Source: Lepidurus packardi (lineage: Eukaryota; Arthropoda; Branchiopoda; Notostraca; Triopsidae). From it: a stretch of DNA of 64,000 nt. The translations under genes were made by a program, and so were the position numbers. Of the stretch, positions 24,065 through 37,209 are shown piece after piece (position 1 is the stretch's first letter; each line of letters starts with the position of its first letter). The notes under the pieces are model-generated. The model searched no databases. It had not been told where the DNA came from and was given only the letters and a program-made list of their open reading frames with translations. The DNA lies in assembly GCA_023053545.1 (NCBI GenBank), contig JAKZAN010000006.1:2857001-2921000 (forward strand), written 5' to 3'.

Positions 24065-27000
24065 GCGCTGACGACACATTCCCCATGGAAGTCACGTGAC
24101 ACCTGTCGAGCCAAGGCAGGCGTTGGAAACAGTTGTCCTAAATTAGACATGTAAATGAGCCGAGGTTCATTCTATTGAAAGGCAATGGGCAATGGTTGAG
24201 TGGATCCACAACTTCTTTGTTGTTGTTTTTTTCCCTTTTTTCCTTTGGCGTTTGTTGGTAAAAAGCAAAAAATAAGCGGCTTTTGAAGCCATGTTGTATT
24301 GGTTGCGTTACAGCTGCCGTGAACGTTTTAATTTTCGTTCTTTTTTGTCTGTCTGTGTCTTGAAATACTTTAATTTGCGTTCGGTCAAATTTCTCCCAAC
24401 TTCCTATGGAAGCTTGGTGTCCCTGTAGCTTATAGGGGATTTGTATGATTGCAAAAAAACAAACAAGAAAAATTAATCACAATTTCCCCCACCTCATTGA
24501 CAACAATTAAGTAAATGGATTATAGAGCAAAGTTTTGGTGGCTGCATTGAGCTGAAGGTGGAATTTTTTCCCTTAATAAATGGCTTTTTTATGAAAAGTA
24601 GTCTTTTTGATGTGTACATGCAACAAGCGTCGATGGTTTCTTGATAGTTGCTGCTCGATAGGTGGCGCAAGTGGAGCAGAAAAGGTGCCGTTTTCGAAAC
24701 CAGTGGAGATGTAGACATTTTAAGAAAGTAAATATTACATCAACTCTTCATTTTGACTTTTAGTGCTGGAGATTTGTATTTATGTTGTTCTTTGTATGCA
24801 ACAAATTCTGCTGAGCCTGTTCTGCTTTGAAAGCCTTCAAATGGAAAACTGAATTGAATATCCATCTATCAAACGTCACGTATAGGTTCTCTCCTTCAAC
24901 ATGTCTAATGAATGGATACAAACAAGTTAGTCCATGTGTATTTTTTTCTTACTCAGTATTAATTCAATTCTAAATCAAATTTTAATCTTAGGTTCTGTAT
25001 GAATTAAATATTGATTGTGAGGTGTAAATTAGCTTGCTAATTCATGATATTGGGATACATATACAAGATTGTACGTTCCACGCATACCAAGGCGTGGAAA
25101 ATGGTCATTAGTTGACCATTTAGGGCCATCAAGGTCGCCCACTCTAACGGGAACCAAGGTCGCTGTATCTCTTCCTCAGCTTTTCCAGTCCCTTTTGCTT
25201 TATGTGCATATAGATACACGTACCCGAAAACTGACCGCTCAGTAACCAACGCAAAACCCCTTTCATTTTCCCCGAGTCCTTTTATTTAGGCACCCCAGCA
25301 ACAGATGTAAATTGGCGTCGTCGTCTTGTGCACTTACATTGGATCTTGGTAAAATTTTGAAGCGCTGCAACCCGTCATAACCATGACCATGTCGTTTTCA
25401 TTTCCGGGGGACAAAATCGGGATTTACCCTGTATAAGGAACTTCTTTTGAATTGACTAGGAACTTTAGTACTATCTAGGTACCACCTAAAAAAAACTGAG
25501 GTGTTCCACGCTGTGCTAAATAATCTGGAACACTTGTCATTTATTCCCATGGGAACCCCGACGCAAAATTCCCCTATATCATTGTGGTTGCGTTTTGCCA
25601 TAGAAAGTTAACAATTCCAAAACCTACCAGGAAAATCCCCCTCGTTTCAACACAAGAAAAAAGGTTTTTCCAACTCCAAGGCTTTTGTGCTCACGAGCGT
25701 CTCCAGCGTCCTGGATCCGCGTCCGCTTCTTAATTATATTTATTCTTCAACCCCCCTCCCCCCCCGCATAAAGCTTCGCTTTGATATCAAATTCCGACCA
25801 TCTTTCTCATTAGCCTCTCCATCCGTCTTTTTCAGTTTATATTTAGAGTATTAAAAAAACGAAAATAAAAACCAAGAAACTTTTCCAAGTTGTGAGACCA
25901 GCCAATTGAATTTATTTTTTCCGTATCCCAGTATAGACCCTGACGTCATGCGGTCACACGCCACCGTTTCAGAACGAATCATCGAATAAAAAAAAATATG
26001 ATGGAGGGCGGCTAATTTGAGAGCGTGGTTATGGGGGACTTTCCCGGTTCGCTTATAGCGCGAAATTCAAGACAGGGTTATTAAACACGTGTTGTGGCAA
26101 CCTGCGATTCAGAGACTTGTATTAATTATTATCATTTTATTTCATTTATTTTTTAGTTTTTTAGACTCTCACACATAATCCATTCCAGGGGCGTGGGGAA
26201 GCAGGATGCAATGCCGGAACTTGGACCCCTGAAACTAGTATTGCTCACTAGGAAAGCGCAAAACAGACTTAAAAGGAACGATCCATTCCAAATTGCATGT
26301 ATCCGTAACGTTTCCTTAATGAAAGGAGAGTTCGTAACTCGCTCATTTGTCCTTAAATGCTCTTGTAGTTTCGCATTATGGTGCCAGGGTGGGACTTGTT
26401 ACTTTTGAATGACTTTTTTGTCGAATTCATAATGAGACGGTAAAGTCTTTCAAAAACCCGAAGAAAACTCCCTTGGCTTGTAAAGTTTGTGGCGTATTAT
26501 GATCCAAGTTTTCTTTTGTGTACTTGCCCCTGAAAGGAAAAAGCCAGGTGATGGTGAAACAGCCACAAGGGGCTATAGATGATGAGAGAGCAAGCAAGCG
26601 AGGAAGCAAGCAGGAAATTCTTCGGCGTAAGACAAGTAGCTGGTCGCTAGAGGCTAACAGTGCTTTTATTATCAAGTTTTTTTTTTGTGTGGCTTTTGAG
26701 TTTTTGATCTCCAGCTCTGGGTCTAGCTGGTGTTAGGCTTGTATTCGTGTGGCTGTGGCTACGTTGAATTGGGCTCGAAGCTTTAACTTGCCACTAAGCC
26801 AGTTTTTGCGTTTGGTCGCTGAAAAATGTCCGCCGTCACGCGGGAGAGTATTCCAGAAAAAGAAGCCCCGAGACCCAAAAGGTGCAACGAACCATCAAGC
26901 CATCGTTGCTGTTGCTGGCACTTACTCCCGGATGTAAAATTACTATACTATAGAATCTGTTCTGCTGCTTGGCTTCAGCCAACCCACGCCAAGTTCGTGA

Positions 27001-27366
27001 GTTGTGGGTGCTGAAAATCCGAAATGTCGTTAAGCATTTTTTATTATTATTATTTTTTTTTTTAGGATAGAGATGCGTCCCCCTAATGTCTTTTTTTCTC
27101 AATTATGTAGCAAAAAAATTTTTAACACCGAATGTTAGGTTTAAGATGGGTTCCTCTCTTTTGGCGGTGTAATTTACGTGCTATAATTGTTTTCAGTTAA
27201 TGTCCTTACGAGTTGTTAGTTGAGCCACACTAATGATTATATTGTTTATCCCGAAAGAATGCGGGCCTGACAACCTAAAAAGAAAAAAGAAAGAAAAATG
27301 CTGCAAACATTTTTTACGCATTCATTGTTGGTTAACGATCATGTTTACGCTTTTCGGTTATTTAGG

Positions 27367-27612
27367 TCCGCGGCAATGAAACAATATGGTATGGAAATGT
27401 GACAACGCTAGTTCATGTAAAGGGGGCCCCTTTTAGTTGTACTGCGTTGTATAAGGATGGTGAAGTATTTCTTACTGCAGGTGCCGAGAACGTTAATTGT
27501 CAGTTTTGGGATGAAGAGAACCAAGCTCAGGGGATTGCTATGCAAGGCCACGACATCAGGCAGGCCAACAGTCTCCGGCCTTGCCATAAGGAATGGGTTG
27601 GACCTGGGCATT
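27367..27612 (+). other. Candidate orphan exon, WD-like reading frame
   Basis: An acceptor-like TTATTTAG precedes an open frame reading GNETIWYGNVTTLVHVKG and then KDGEVFLTAGAENVNCQFWD, which resembles the end of a WD40 blade. No partner exons with matching phase were found on either side. It may be a decayed gene fragment or chance. Confidence 0.2.
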
Positions 27613-28525
27613 AAAGTATCATACACGCATACCTGGCCATTATGTATCCAGCGTGTGCCCAAAGTAAGCTGTGTAAAAAGCCTGCGAAATCATTCCAATT
27701 TGGCCACAGCTTCATTTGTTGATGAAAAAAAATCATTGGAAAACAAATCCGAAGGTAGGTTGGCGTAATTGGCCCGTTAACTTCGAAAGAGTTTATCGAG
27801 AACCAAAGCTTTGAGTGTGATATAAAAGCAACAAGAATCTAGTTACTGGTTACTTTTACACCGTAAAAAAAGAGCAAAGTTGAAAGGAAAAAGGCGGCAT
27901 TCCTAAGCTAAGGTATATACTGCAGTCAAGGCCTTGACTTTGACTCGGCAAGGCCGAGGGCATCTGGCTCTGGCTATAGCATTGCATTCCGGCTAGGGTT
28001 CTTCTTGCTTTTACGGGAAAAAGAAGTCAGTCTTGGTTGCACAAAACTTTACATAGTTTGCGAGGGGCTACAGTCGTTCAGCATCTTGTTACTTTTTCAA
28101 AAATTCGAAACGAAAAGGTAAACGCGAAGGCGGGCGAACAGGAGTTCTTGTTTAACCGTTGAACACAACGTTTGAATTTGGGTTTCCCGCCACGCCAAAA
28201 ACGGAGGTGGACAATGGACCCAACCTTTATGCCGTTGGATTTGGGGATTGAGCCCTTGCAGCGTTGCGGAGTTTTACACGTGTAAGCATACCCATGACGT
28301 GAGGTTGGTGCTGACGTCATAGAAACCGGTCACGAGGGTCAGGTGAATCGTTGCCAAGCCAAAAATCCTTCTGAGTTGGCGAGAAATTCTTCGCTGTAGA
28401 AACAGCTTTAGCACGTTGTAGATTCTGCAGCGAACCGACAGCTTGTTGGAAGAGGCTGGATTTGCGTTGAGCATCCACGGAACGTAGTGTTTACTGGCCA
28501 CTACATGTCCATATATGGTCGAGTC

Positions 28526-28544
28526 GGTGGTGGTGGTGGTGGTG
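28526..28544. repeat. (GGT)n microsatellite
   Basis: About six GGT units followed by GTGTGTG. No association with a gene is seen. Confidence 0.8.
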
Positions 28545-30624
28545 TGTGTGGACCTTTTGACTTCTTTTTCTGGCTTTTTTCCCGCTTCGGTTGCCTGGTG
28601 CTCGAGTGCCTACCTGCTTTACATGTCCAGGTGGTCAGCCAGCGCAGGAAGGCTGTTGTTGCAGACTTTGGAGCTGTAATCGCTTTGAACGTGTTTCTCG
28701 AGACGCTGCAGCAAAGGTTTATTTTTAAAATCTATGTCCTTAATCTAATATGAAAAGGAAAATAATTCTCCCTAGTCAATTTCCACACGGACTTAACCCA
28801 TGGAAGATGGAAACCCCAAGAACAACTCTCTTTAACCTGTGTTTTGTTTTAAGCATGTTACCCATCCCTCTACGCAAGGAATTTTCCCACTTCGCGCCAC
28901 AATTGTCCTATTTATAACAGCTTTTTTAATTTAGACCTCCACGATAGGAAGCATTCTTAGCCACTGAATCACAAAGTCTTGCATGCAGGCCAAAAAGGCA
29001 AAAAAAGCTTTTGTAACGAAGCCGTAAAGAGCAGTAGTAAAAATTCTTACTAATATTATTATTTTTTCTGAGACGCGTTTAAAAATAAGAAAACAACCTG
29101 ACGTGAATTGAGCGATGCCCTTTTGCAGGTGATATGGCAGCGTGGTAAGAAAATTATGTGTAGCATGAGGCATGACATTGCTGACCATATTAGGCAAGCA
29201 ATAACTGGGAAAGGGGGATTGGAATTTTTGCGAGGTAAAGGTAAAAAGGTAATATAAAAGCCAAGGTGATAAGAGGTGCAGGAGTGGGCTGTAAAACGCT
29301 TTACTCATACCAAAAACTCTGCAGCAAAAGAAGCAGAAGAAGAACATGATGATAGAAAGACGAAAGGAATGCTTACACGACGCCCACGACGGACGGCCTT
29401 CAAAAGAAAAACTCCCGGAGTCCTGTCCTAAGCTTGTTTTCTATTCGGGTTCTGTTGGGCTAGCCTGTGCCATGCCAAGCTGCTCATTAGGATTATATCC
29501 TTAATCTGCAATGCTGGAGTGTAGACTTGGTCATCCCTGGCAAACACAGAGACAGACTCGCGCACACATACATACGTTGATACATAACATTGTAGTTTTG
29601 CGCCCCCCCAAAAAAACTCACTGCGCTTGGAATGCTCTCAATGCGGAAGCTTCTTAAGCTGCCCCTTCTTCGGAAGACTATAGTCACAGCTGTGTAATTA
29701 ACAAGCAACACGTAAAATAGCCCCCTTTAATACGAGGCAATAGAAATAGATTCAGCGCTCACGACAAGCGCTGAGACAGCTAAGTCCATCAAGGGATTTT
29801 TTTTACCTTAGTTTGGTTGCGAAAAACTAGGACTTGCATACCAGCAAAAATACATTTAAAAGAGTGGAGGAGGAGTGGTTCGTTTGTTGATTATGTTGGT
29901 GGTGCACATGGTTCCCCAGTTCTGAAGAAGTGTGTATGTACCTGGCCGACCATGGACGTCGCATTCCAAGCATTCCTGGGGAAATCCCGTCCACCTTGCT
30001 TGTGGTCCGTGGCATTGTCAAGGTTACCGGATGGGTTCTTTTAGCGTGAGGCGCCCAAGCTAGCTCAACCAGAGTGGACTCGGACTCCCGACCGCTGACA
30101 ACGTTCGCTGTTTTAGCTCCGGGACAGAGTTTTGGTTCTTGTAGCTTGTGACTTCTTTTAAGGAAGACATTTGGAGTTCGACTTGTTGAGAGAGTGGTGT
30201 GCTTGATCGAAGGATCCGTGATGTGTATCCTGTTGATTTGTTAGAATTCTAGTCATGGGTGTCGTGAGGTAGCCTCTCCTAGGCTTTGTCTGTCTGTTGT
30301 GACTGGAGACACTGCCTTGAGGAGGCCATCCTCGTGGCGACTCGTAGGTCGTCGTCCTTTCCGAGCAATTTTTTCAGTATTGTAAATGTATTGGCCCCAT
30401 AAGTAATTCAATTAAAGTTGCCTTTACGTGTACACGGGAAAGAACAGAAGAACCGTTGTAAGAAATTAACAAAGGAATTTGGCTAAGCACTGCTTAGGGG
30501 TACCGTTTGCGCCTGCGCAGGCATGTCTTAGGCTTAGTACATGTATATTTGGGTAAAAGCAATCGAAACGTGGTAAATATACTGCGAAACTCTTCTCTAA
30601 CATTATTTACAGGCTCCAAACAGC

Positions 30625-31193
30625 TTAGAAATTGAATTTGGGTGGATCCGTTACGTAGGTTCGTTCGTTCAGGTAATACCTAAATAACGATCGGATAAAA
30701 AAAAAATTAGTGCGATAATTCTTAACTTATTTTTACAAAGAAGAATTACCATTTGGGCGCTTCGTTGCAATCGAAATTATTGATCCAATCGCAAACGCGG
30801 TATTGCTGATTGAAGGCGGTTTCGCTACCACACATATGCGGGATACGTCTGCCTTCTTCGTCGCACATGTGGAAGATCATGCAGCCAAATTCCAGATCTG
30901 CATAGAAACCCAAGGCTCTCCCGGTGCAGTCGAAATTCAGCGTGACGTTAGGAAACTCCTCCCAGCGTTTTGTCTAAAGTCAGAGCAATTGTTAACCAGT
31001 TGGCAAATTCTTACAGTAAAAAGAAAAAGAGCAATTTAAGATACCCTGTGCAAGGAGGGGAGAGCCAAAACTGCGCCCAAACCTAATTGAAGTATTATAT
31101 TGTTAGCATCACATATTCGTAGTTCTAGTTTAGGTAGAGTATGCTCTGCTTACCCAAAGCGAGGACGGCTGTTAACACAATTTGGCGCATCAT
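30625..31193 (-). CDS. Small secreted chitin-binding (CBM14) protein
   Basis: A complete gene hidden in four short exons on the minus strand: 31193-31154, 31082-31045, 30973-30750 and 30679-30625. Phases close on 118 residues. The protein starts with a signal peptide (MMRQIVLTAVLALGLGAVLA), then an RTKR dibasic site, then one type-2 chitin-binding domain with the six expected cysteines (FDC, FGC, HMC, HMC, RVC, FDC), aromatic residues FYAD, FNQ and CDWINNFDC, and a short tail ending PPKFNF. It should be secreted and bind chitin in cuticle or peritrophic matrix (CPAP1/Gasp-like group). The start is the first of two adjacent ATGs; an AG acceptor just upstream (at 31206) suggests a 5' UTR exon further up. 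Confidence 0.88.
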
Positions 31194-34100
31194 TTTGTAT
31201 AGCAGAATTTCTGAAAAAAATACAAGTAATATTATTTAATAGTTACTTCACTAACAAATTGGTAAGCAATAGATCATCTGTATCGCAACCGAAGAAACAA
31301 GGTACTAATATTTCTTTAAAAAAAAAATAAGAAGAGATAATCTGGATCGAAGCTTTGCAATGGAGAAATAAGCTATTTTTTTAACTTAAATAGGAAGACT
31401 GTCCCTAAGAAACATTTATGGTAATGGAACGTTAATTGACAAGATGGTAACTTGGTTGCGTAGTATATCTGTTAAAATTGAAGAAGTGTTAACTTTTCAA
31501 AGTGCATTTTTGGCAAACCTTGTAGCCAGAAATAATACTTTACGGTTTTTTATCTTTCACCTATAGCTGACCTTTGGGAGAAAGCTTGGGTCTCCTTTGG
31601 ATGCTGTAACGGGCAACAAAAGAACAAGCTTTGAAATTTTTTAATGGGTGAGCTTTCTCCTCCCATCTTCTGCCTCTTCTCACCCGCCCTCCCTCCCTCT
31701 TCCTTTTTTTTACTCCCGAGTCGAAAGGCCCCCGTATAAGTTTATGGTCATTTTATTAATTTATTAGTCATTTACCAGAGTTGGAGGAGGGGCTGTGAGC
31801 CTCTTGAGTTATCCTTCTATATAACTGGCAAGACAGGAAACTTCAGTTTCCTGGGAGAAAGTTCACTGTGTGGGGCTTTACTGTTAAATTGTTTAAAACA
31901 CTAATTTGAGAATAACTCTACCTTCTAATCTAATTTGCGCGCATTGAGCTCAGGTTTTGAATGAACTTCCACTTCTTTACTTAAAAAGAAAATAGCTTTA
32001 ATGTAGTACCTGGATTTGGTTAACAGTGGAGTCGAAATAACAAGAATCCATTTAAATTAACGTTTAGTGTTAGCAGAAAATGCAATTGACGAATTTGCTG
32101 ATTAAAACAAGAAGCTTGATTCCTCAAAAATGACACAGCAAGTTTTTACCTAGCATACGTTTCTATTTTGGGACGTTTTTGTACCGAAAAACACATTATC
32201 GCGAGAATTGTGAAGAGCAAATTTAACCAAAGTTCGGAAGTTAAAAACTTAGACACAGATCTTTACACCTCATAGTAGTAAATACGATGAATTGGTAAGA
32301 ATTCTCGCAATATTTTCACAAACTTAAAAAATGGACCAATAGTCTTAATTCCCGCATCAATTTTTATGGGCTCTAAAATTAAGTGGTCATATAAATGATA
32401 ACGCCCTGAACTTTTCCCTGAATGCCAAAATTATTTCTAAGGGTATTATAGACTGTAATAATAAAATAAAATAGAAAGTAAAAGGATGTTTATATAGACT
32501 TACCTTGGGCTTTGTGTAGTATAACCGTTGAATAGCAAGTAGTTTGAATTGGATACGGTCTATCTGGGGTTAGAAATAAGAAGTTGGAGGCGACAAATGT
32601 TTTTGGGGACGAAAGAAGATGATGTTCAAGCACTGGCTCAACCTAGGAGATTGCCATTGCTTCAACATCGGCCTGGCTCCTTTATATACCTGCATATCGC
32701 TTTCTAAGCCAGCACAAGAGCCAGTCTTTCTTGGCACTAGGGCAGAACACTTTTTTTTTTTTAATTCCTCTTTGCTGCCATGTAACACTACAACATCTCG
32801 TAGACGACCTCAGGACCCTAAAGTCTCCAGGATCTTGGTTATGGGAAGCTGGGCTAATGGTTCCAGGCTGACTTTTTTTTTCCAACATAGCGAAGACTTG
32901 TCCCATAGTCCCCTACAAAAATTCCCATAGCAAAAAGCTATACACTTTTGGGCTGTCTCTCAGTTATTGTTGCACAACAGGTAACAAAAATTCCGACACA
33001 TTCAGTGTCCTGTCCCATGACTTTTACTTTTTTACACCCCAAGAAAACTTACATTTCTCCATATTTTTAAAATGTCCTTAATGTGTATGGCCTATTTAAC
33101 CCCATTCGTCTGTCCTGAACCTTTAAACAACTTAGGCGCTAAACATTTAGACATAAGAGGTAAATAGTTTTTTTTTTCCTCCTATGGAGCTACCTTGCCG
33201 ATGGGAGAAAGTGAATTAAATGTCTCATCGTGCCTATCACAGGGTTTATAAAAGAATACTTTAATTTGTACCAACATATAAATTAGTGTATAATTGACTG
33301 GAGTTTTCTGATAAGCTGCGCCGTTAAGTCCTGTTTTGGCAGCGTACTCGCATTTCAATGGTAAGCACTTTCGCTATCTGTTTCCTTAGCTGCTTTCCTT
33401 GCACGCAATTTTGACGTGACAATTGAACAATAAATACATATATGAACATGGCGCAGTAAGATTGGCAAACTTTTCGCTTAGCACTTTTCGCTGAGGCAAA
33501 AGGCGCCGAAAACTTTTTTTTTAATACTCCCTAAAACGCGAAGGGGAAAGTACTGGAGTCTTGACCATTATTTTTTATTGCTCCTTGCCAAGGATACCAA
33601 GCTCCTGGCTCGTAATCCAAACAATTGACCTTCCTAACCTGGCTTTTTTTAAAATACTGAATATCCTTATCCTTATGTAAAGTAACCCCTCCGAAAAAGT
33701 TGTTAAACTTGTTCTATTGTAGTTACGTGTCAAACAATTTTTTATGTTAAATTTGTATATCGATAAGATGAAACTGACCCAGTTTCGCAGTTTGTCTTTT
33801 TTTTAACTTGCACCCGACCCTTAAGATTATCATGACGCAGTGGACTTAGTTTTGCATAAAAAGATGAATAGTTGATCTCTTGAAACAATGCGACTAATAG
33901 ATTAATGCCCGACCAAGGAATCTTGTCACCTTTTCTGCTGTTTCTAAGATTAAGCTCTTTGTCTAGGCCTTTGGACGCTTAATTTGTAAATCAGTTTAGC
34001 TTGTTTGGGAGGAAAAAATGGACCTCTCTTAAAAGATTCATGGGCACCCACGTGAGAATTCCTCGACAGAAAATATGCTAATTTCCATGATGGAGCAGCC

Positions 34101-37100
34101 GTCATGTTAATATAAGAAAAAAAACGTAGGAAAAAAAGGAAACCTTAAAAAAGGCGCCAAAAATTCCGGAGCTCTGAACGTTGGCATGAGGTGGTTGGCG
34201 CCGAGAGGGAAAGTTGAGATTTTATGGTGTCGTGACGTTATGGGAGCTCCGTGGAAGACACCTTTTTGTTAAGGGACTGGAGAAGGAAATTGTAGCGATA
34301 ACAAGAGAACCAGAGCAGGCCATATTATACAAAATTATTGGCGATAATCCCCTCCCTTTCCTCAAGAATTTTTCCCAGTGATTTCTCCTTTAGATTATTA
34401 TGTAACACTGGAACCATAGTTGTAATACGTTCAATTATTGTGCGTTGACTACTCTTTTATAGGTTAAAAAAGCCGCACAACCCCTTTCCTACTTTGAAAA
34501 AGGATAGTACTGTTCTAACTGCCTCGAAGTTTCGCATTCCGGAACACACTCTTTTTATTGTTGGCAGTCCTTTGGGCACTAATTTGCATTGGTATCCCAG
34601 ATACAATATTACGGAAGTCATATAGAAAGCTGTTGTAGCCTCTTCTTGTTGGCTTCGCCCTGATACATAAATGGCAGCAGCATCCAAGACCTACAAGCGT
34701 GCAACATGTTCCCTTTGTTGTCTTTTTTCTCCTTTTTGGACTTGGCAGCATTTAGGAATCTTGTAATAATGCAAGCTGTGTTCTCCATGGAGTAGCTATG
34801 ATTTTGCGTAGTTGGCTATAAGCTAGGATAACGGCCCAATCCTGAGATGCCAAAGCGTGAAACGAAACAGAGCTTCAAGGAAGCGAGAGAAAGGTGGGCA
34901 AAGGTTGTGGCCAAAAGTATTAACTTTCTCCAGTTGAGGTCATTCCCAAAAAATTCAAGGGGAAAATCTCTTATTTTTCTGCTGATAGATCCAAAAAAAT
35001 GCAACTCATGTGAGAATCCATTATATAGTCTCTGCATTTTTTGGTTGAAGACACGGTCATTAAAGAGTGTGTTAGGTAAGCATTGATAACACTCCAATTT
35101 TTTGCTGCGTCGTCTACCAAGATGCACCTTTTTCAGGCAGCGCTATGTATAGATAAGCTGAGGGGGGTTACTCTGCGGCGCCAATCAAGACGTAAAACAA
35201 GAAATTCGTTTCCACTTTCTCCTGAACTCTTGTCGCGTTAAACTTTGGGCCTTTTGAGAGCAGGATTATAAGCAAATCGCATTAGTGGAGGTGAGAGCAA
35301 AAAGCAAGCACTCGAGAAACTATTTCATACTCTGGCGAGGAAGTGATAAAAATAATGAATGACAATGACCAAAGGCGTTTTTATCATGTAAGGGAAATAG
35401 GACTCATGAGCCACAAGTGCTTTTTTATAGCTGACACAATCTCCTCGTTTAGAAAGACAAGTTTGAAGAGACAGTAGTAATGGTTTTCTCGAAGGCGCCA
35501 ATGTGTCTTGGGCTCAGTTTCGTTGCCTTAACCTCTTCTGAGGCTCTGCAAATTAAGACAGCGAAAAGAGCGAAGACAACTTAGACCCTACAATGACTCG
35601 GTATTCTTATTCTTATTAATGGAATTAGTTTGATAAAGTAGTCGTCCTTGTAAGCCCCTGCTATAAACATCTTTGCGGAATTCTCGCGTAGAATGAAACA
35701 AAATTGCAAATTTCTATTGTTACATTCTTGAGCGGTTTGTTCTGGTGAACCCAAAATGCATTCGACAATCCAGCAGTGGTTTGTGATAAACTACATAGGG
35801 GAGATTGGGGCTCGTTCGGCCTTTTTTTCTGTTTTCTTTCTATAGACCTCCTTAAGCAATGGAACGAAAAACTTTTGAGCGTTTTAATAAGTCAAATCAT
35901 TCTTTCTTACTTTTTCAGGGGTAATTTTCAGCTTGTGAAGCCTTACGGTTCACATGCTTAACGACCAAGAAAATATTCTGGATACTCTTCAACATTAATG
36001 AGCGTTATATTTTAAATGACTTCTAAAGACACTCCCATAATTCTTCTTTGAAACACTAATCTGAATGTATCCATCGCAGAGCAACGCTGAGTAGGCGGGA
36101 CAAGGGAGGAGCTGTTCTCATTGTTGTGGTCTGATAGTGATACAGAAATGGGTGTTTGTGTTGCGGGTAAAAAAACTAATACAGTAATCTAGAGCTTTTT
36201 ATTGACCTGGAGGCATTCTAAAATGCTTCGTTTAGTAAGTGAATAAAGCAAGCCGGTAACTCTAATTTGCCGTTTCTTGGTAAATTGCACATGTTATCTA
36301 GAAAGACCTTTGTCTCGCCCCATGCGATTTCTAACCAAAACTCTGGTAATTGCGTAAAAACTTCTCTTAATATGGCTCTCAAACCTGTTTCTCTTGTATA
36401 ATGTAGGCTTTTCTAAGAAGGTGGGATGCGATGGTCCTACTTGTTATAGTAAGGCAAATAGGTAGAGAGAAAGTGACACCTTAACATCCTCATCTGTCAC
36501 CCTAAAATTCCTGTTTGGGCTTCTTATGCATAATTGAACTTAAAGGCAGGAAGGTAACAACAAACAACACTTTTAAAGACTTTAAGGATTTGGCTTTGTA
36601 TTGTGGCTTTTGTATAGGAGCTAGATTTTCACTTTGGCCTTTTTGTTTCTCCTGACTCGTTTCAGTCACGAAGACGAAGGGATTTCTCTAAGGTAAAAAG
36701 CTCTGATTCCAAACTGTTAGACTATCCTACCCGCTCACGATTTAAGCTTCACGTTTAAGACAACGATTCTTGCATATCACGGTCAGGTTCATGGGAGTAT
36801 CAAGATTCACCTTTGAAGTTTTGAACTCCTGGGAGAGTTCTAAAACAAATATTTTTAGCGTTTTCCCCTTTTTTTGCCTTACAGAGGGAAATAAAGGCAA
36901 ACTTTCTCTTGCACCATTTTCCTTCATCGTCGCTTTATGATCTCGTTTTATCGCCAGGAAAAAGAGACGCAACACCTTTAATAATTCATTTAAATATTCT
37001 ATTGTCAGCAAAAGGCAGAAACAACACATTTTATTTTTACAACGCAGTCTGGCATGAAATCATCCCCAGTTTACGTAAGAAAGAAAGAAAATCACCCAAA

Positions 37101-37209
37101 CTTCACTATACAAACTTGCACTGCTCTAATTTTTTCTCATTCATTCTCGTCACGTTTGTTTCCTAATTGCCGATCTTTGCGTGCGCATGCCGAATAGCCC
37201 TTTGGATTC
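31194..37209. other. Gene-poor region
   Basis: About 6 kb between two minus-strand chitin-binding genes. I found no exon with family motifs on either strand; open frames such as 34816-35127 (-) and 36742-37029 (-) look like chance. Pyrimidine-rich patches occur near 31680-31710. Confidence 0.5.

Larger units (their letters stand above)
24065..30624. other. Gene-poor region
   Basis: About 6.5 kb with no gene I can name. Scattered reading frames are short and lack family motifs. A candidate exon lies at 27367-27612 and a (GGT)n run at 28526-28544. The 29.8-30.4 kb part is GC-richer and ends with ATTAAA near 30410, possibly a non-coding transcript end. Confidence 0.5.

Noticed and set aside
28931-29347. 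138-aa minus-strand ORF, Phe-rich
   Set aside because: No domain or splice context was recognised. The composition fits translated pyrimidine-rich DNA.
29817-30420. GC-richer block ending in ATTAAA as a coding gene or mobile-element end
   Set aside because: Reading frames change without motif support and no terminal repeats were found. Left as possible non-coding transcript only.
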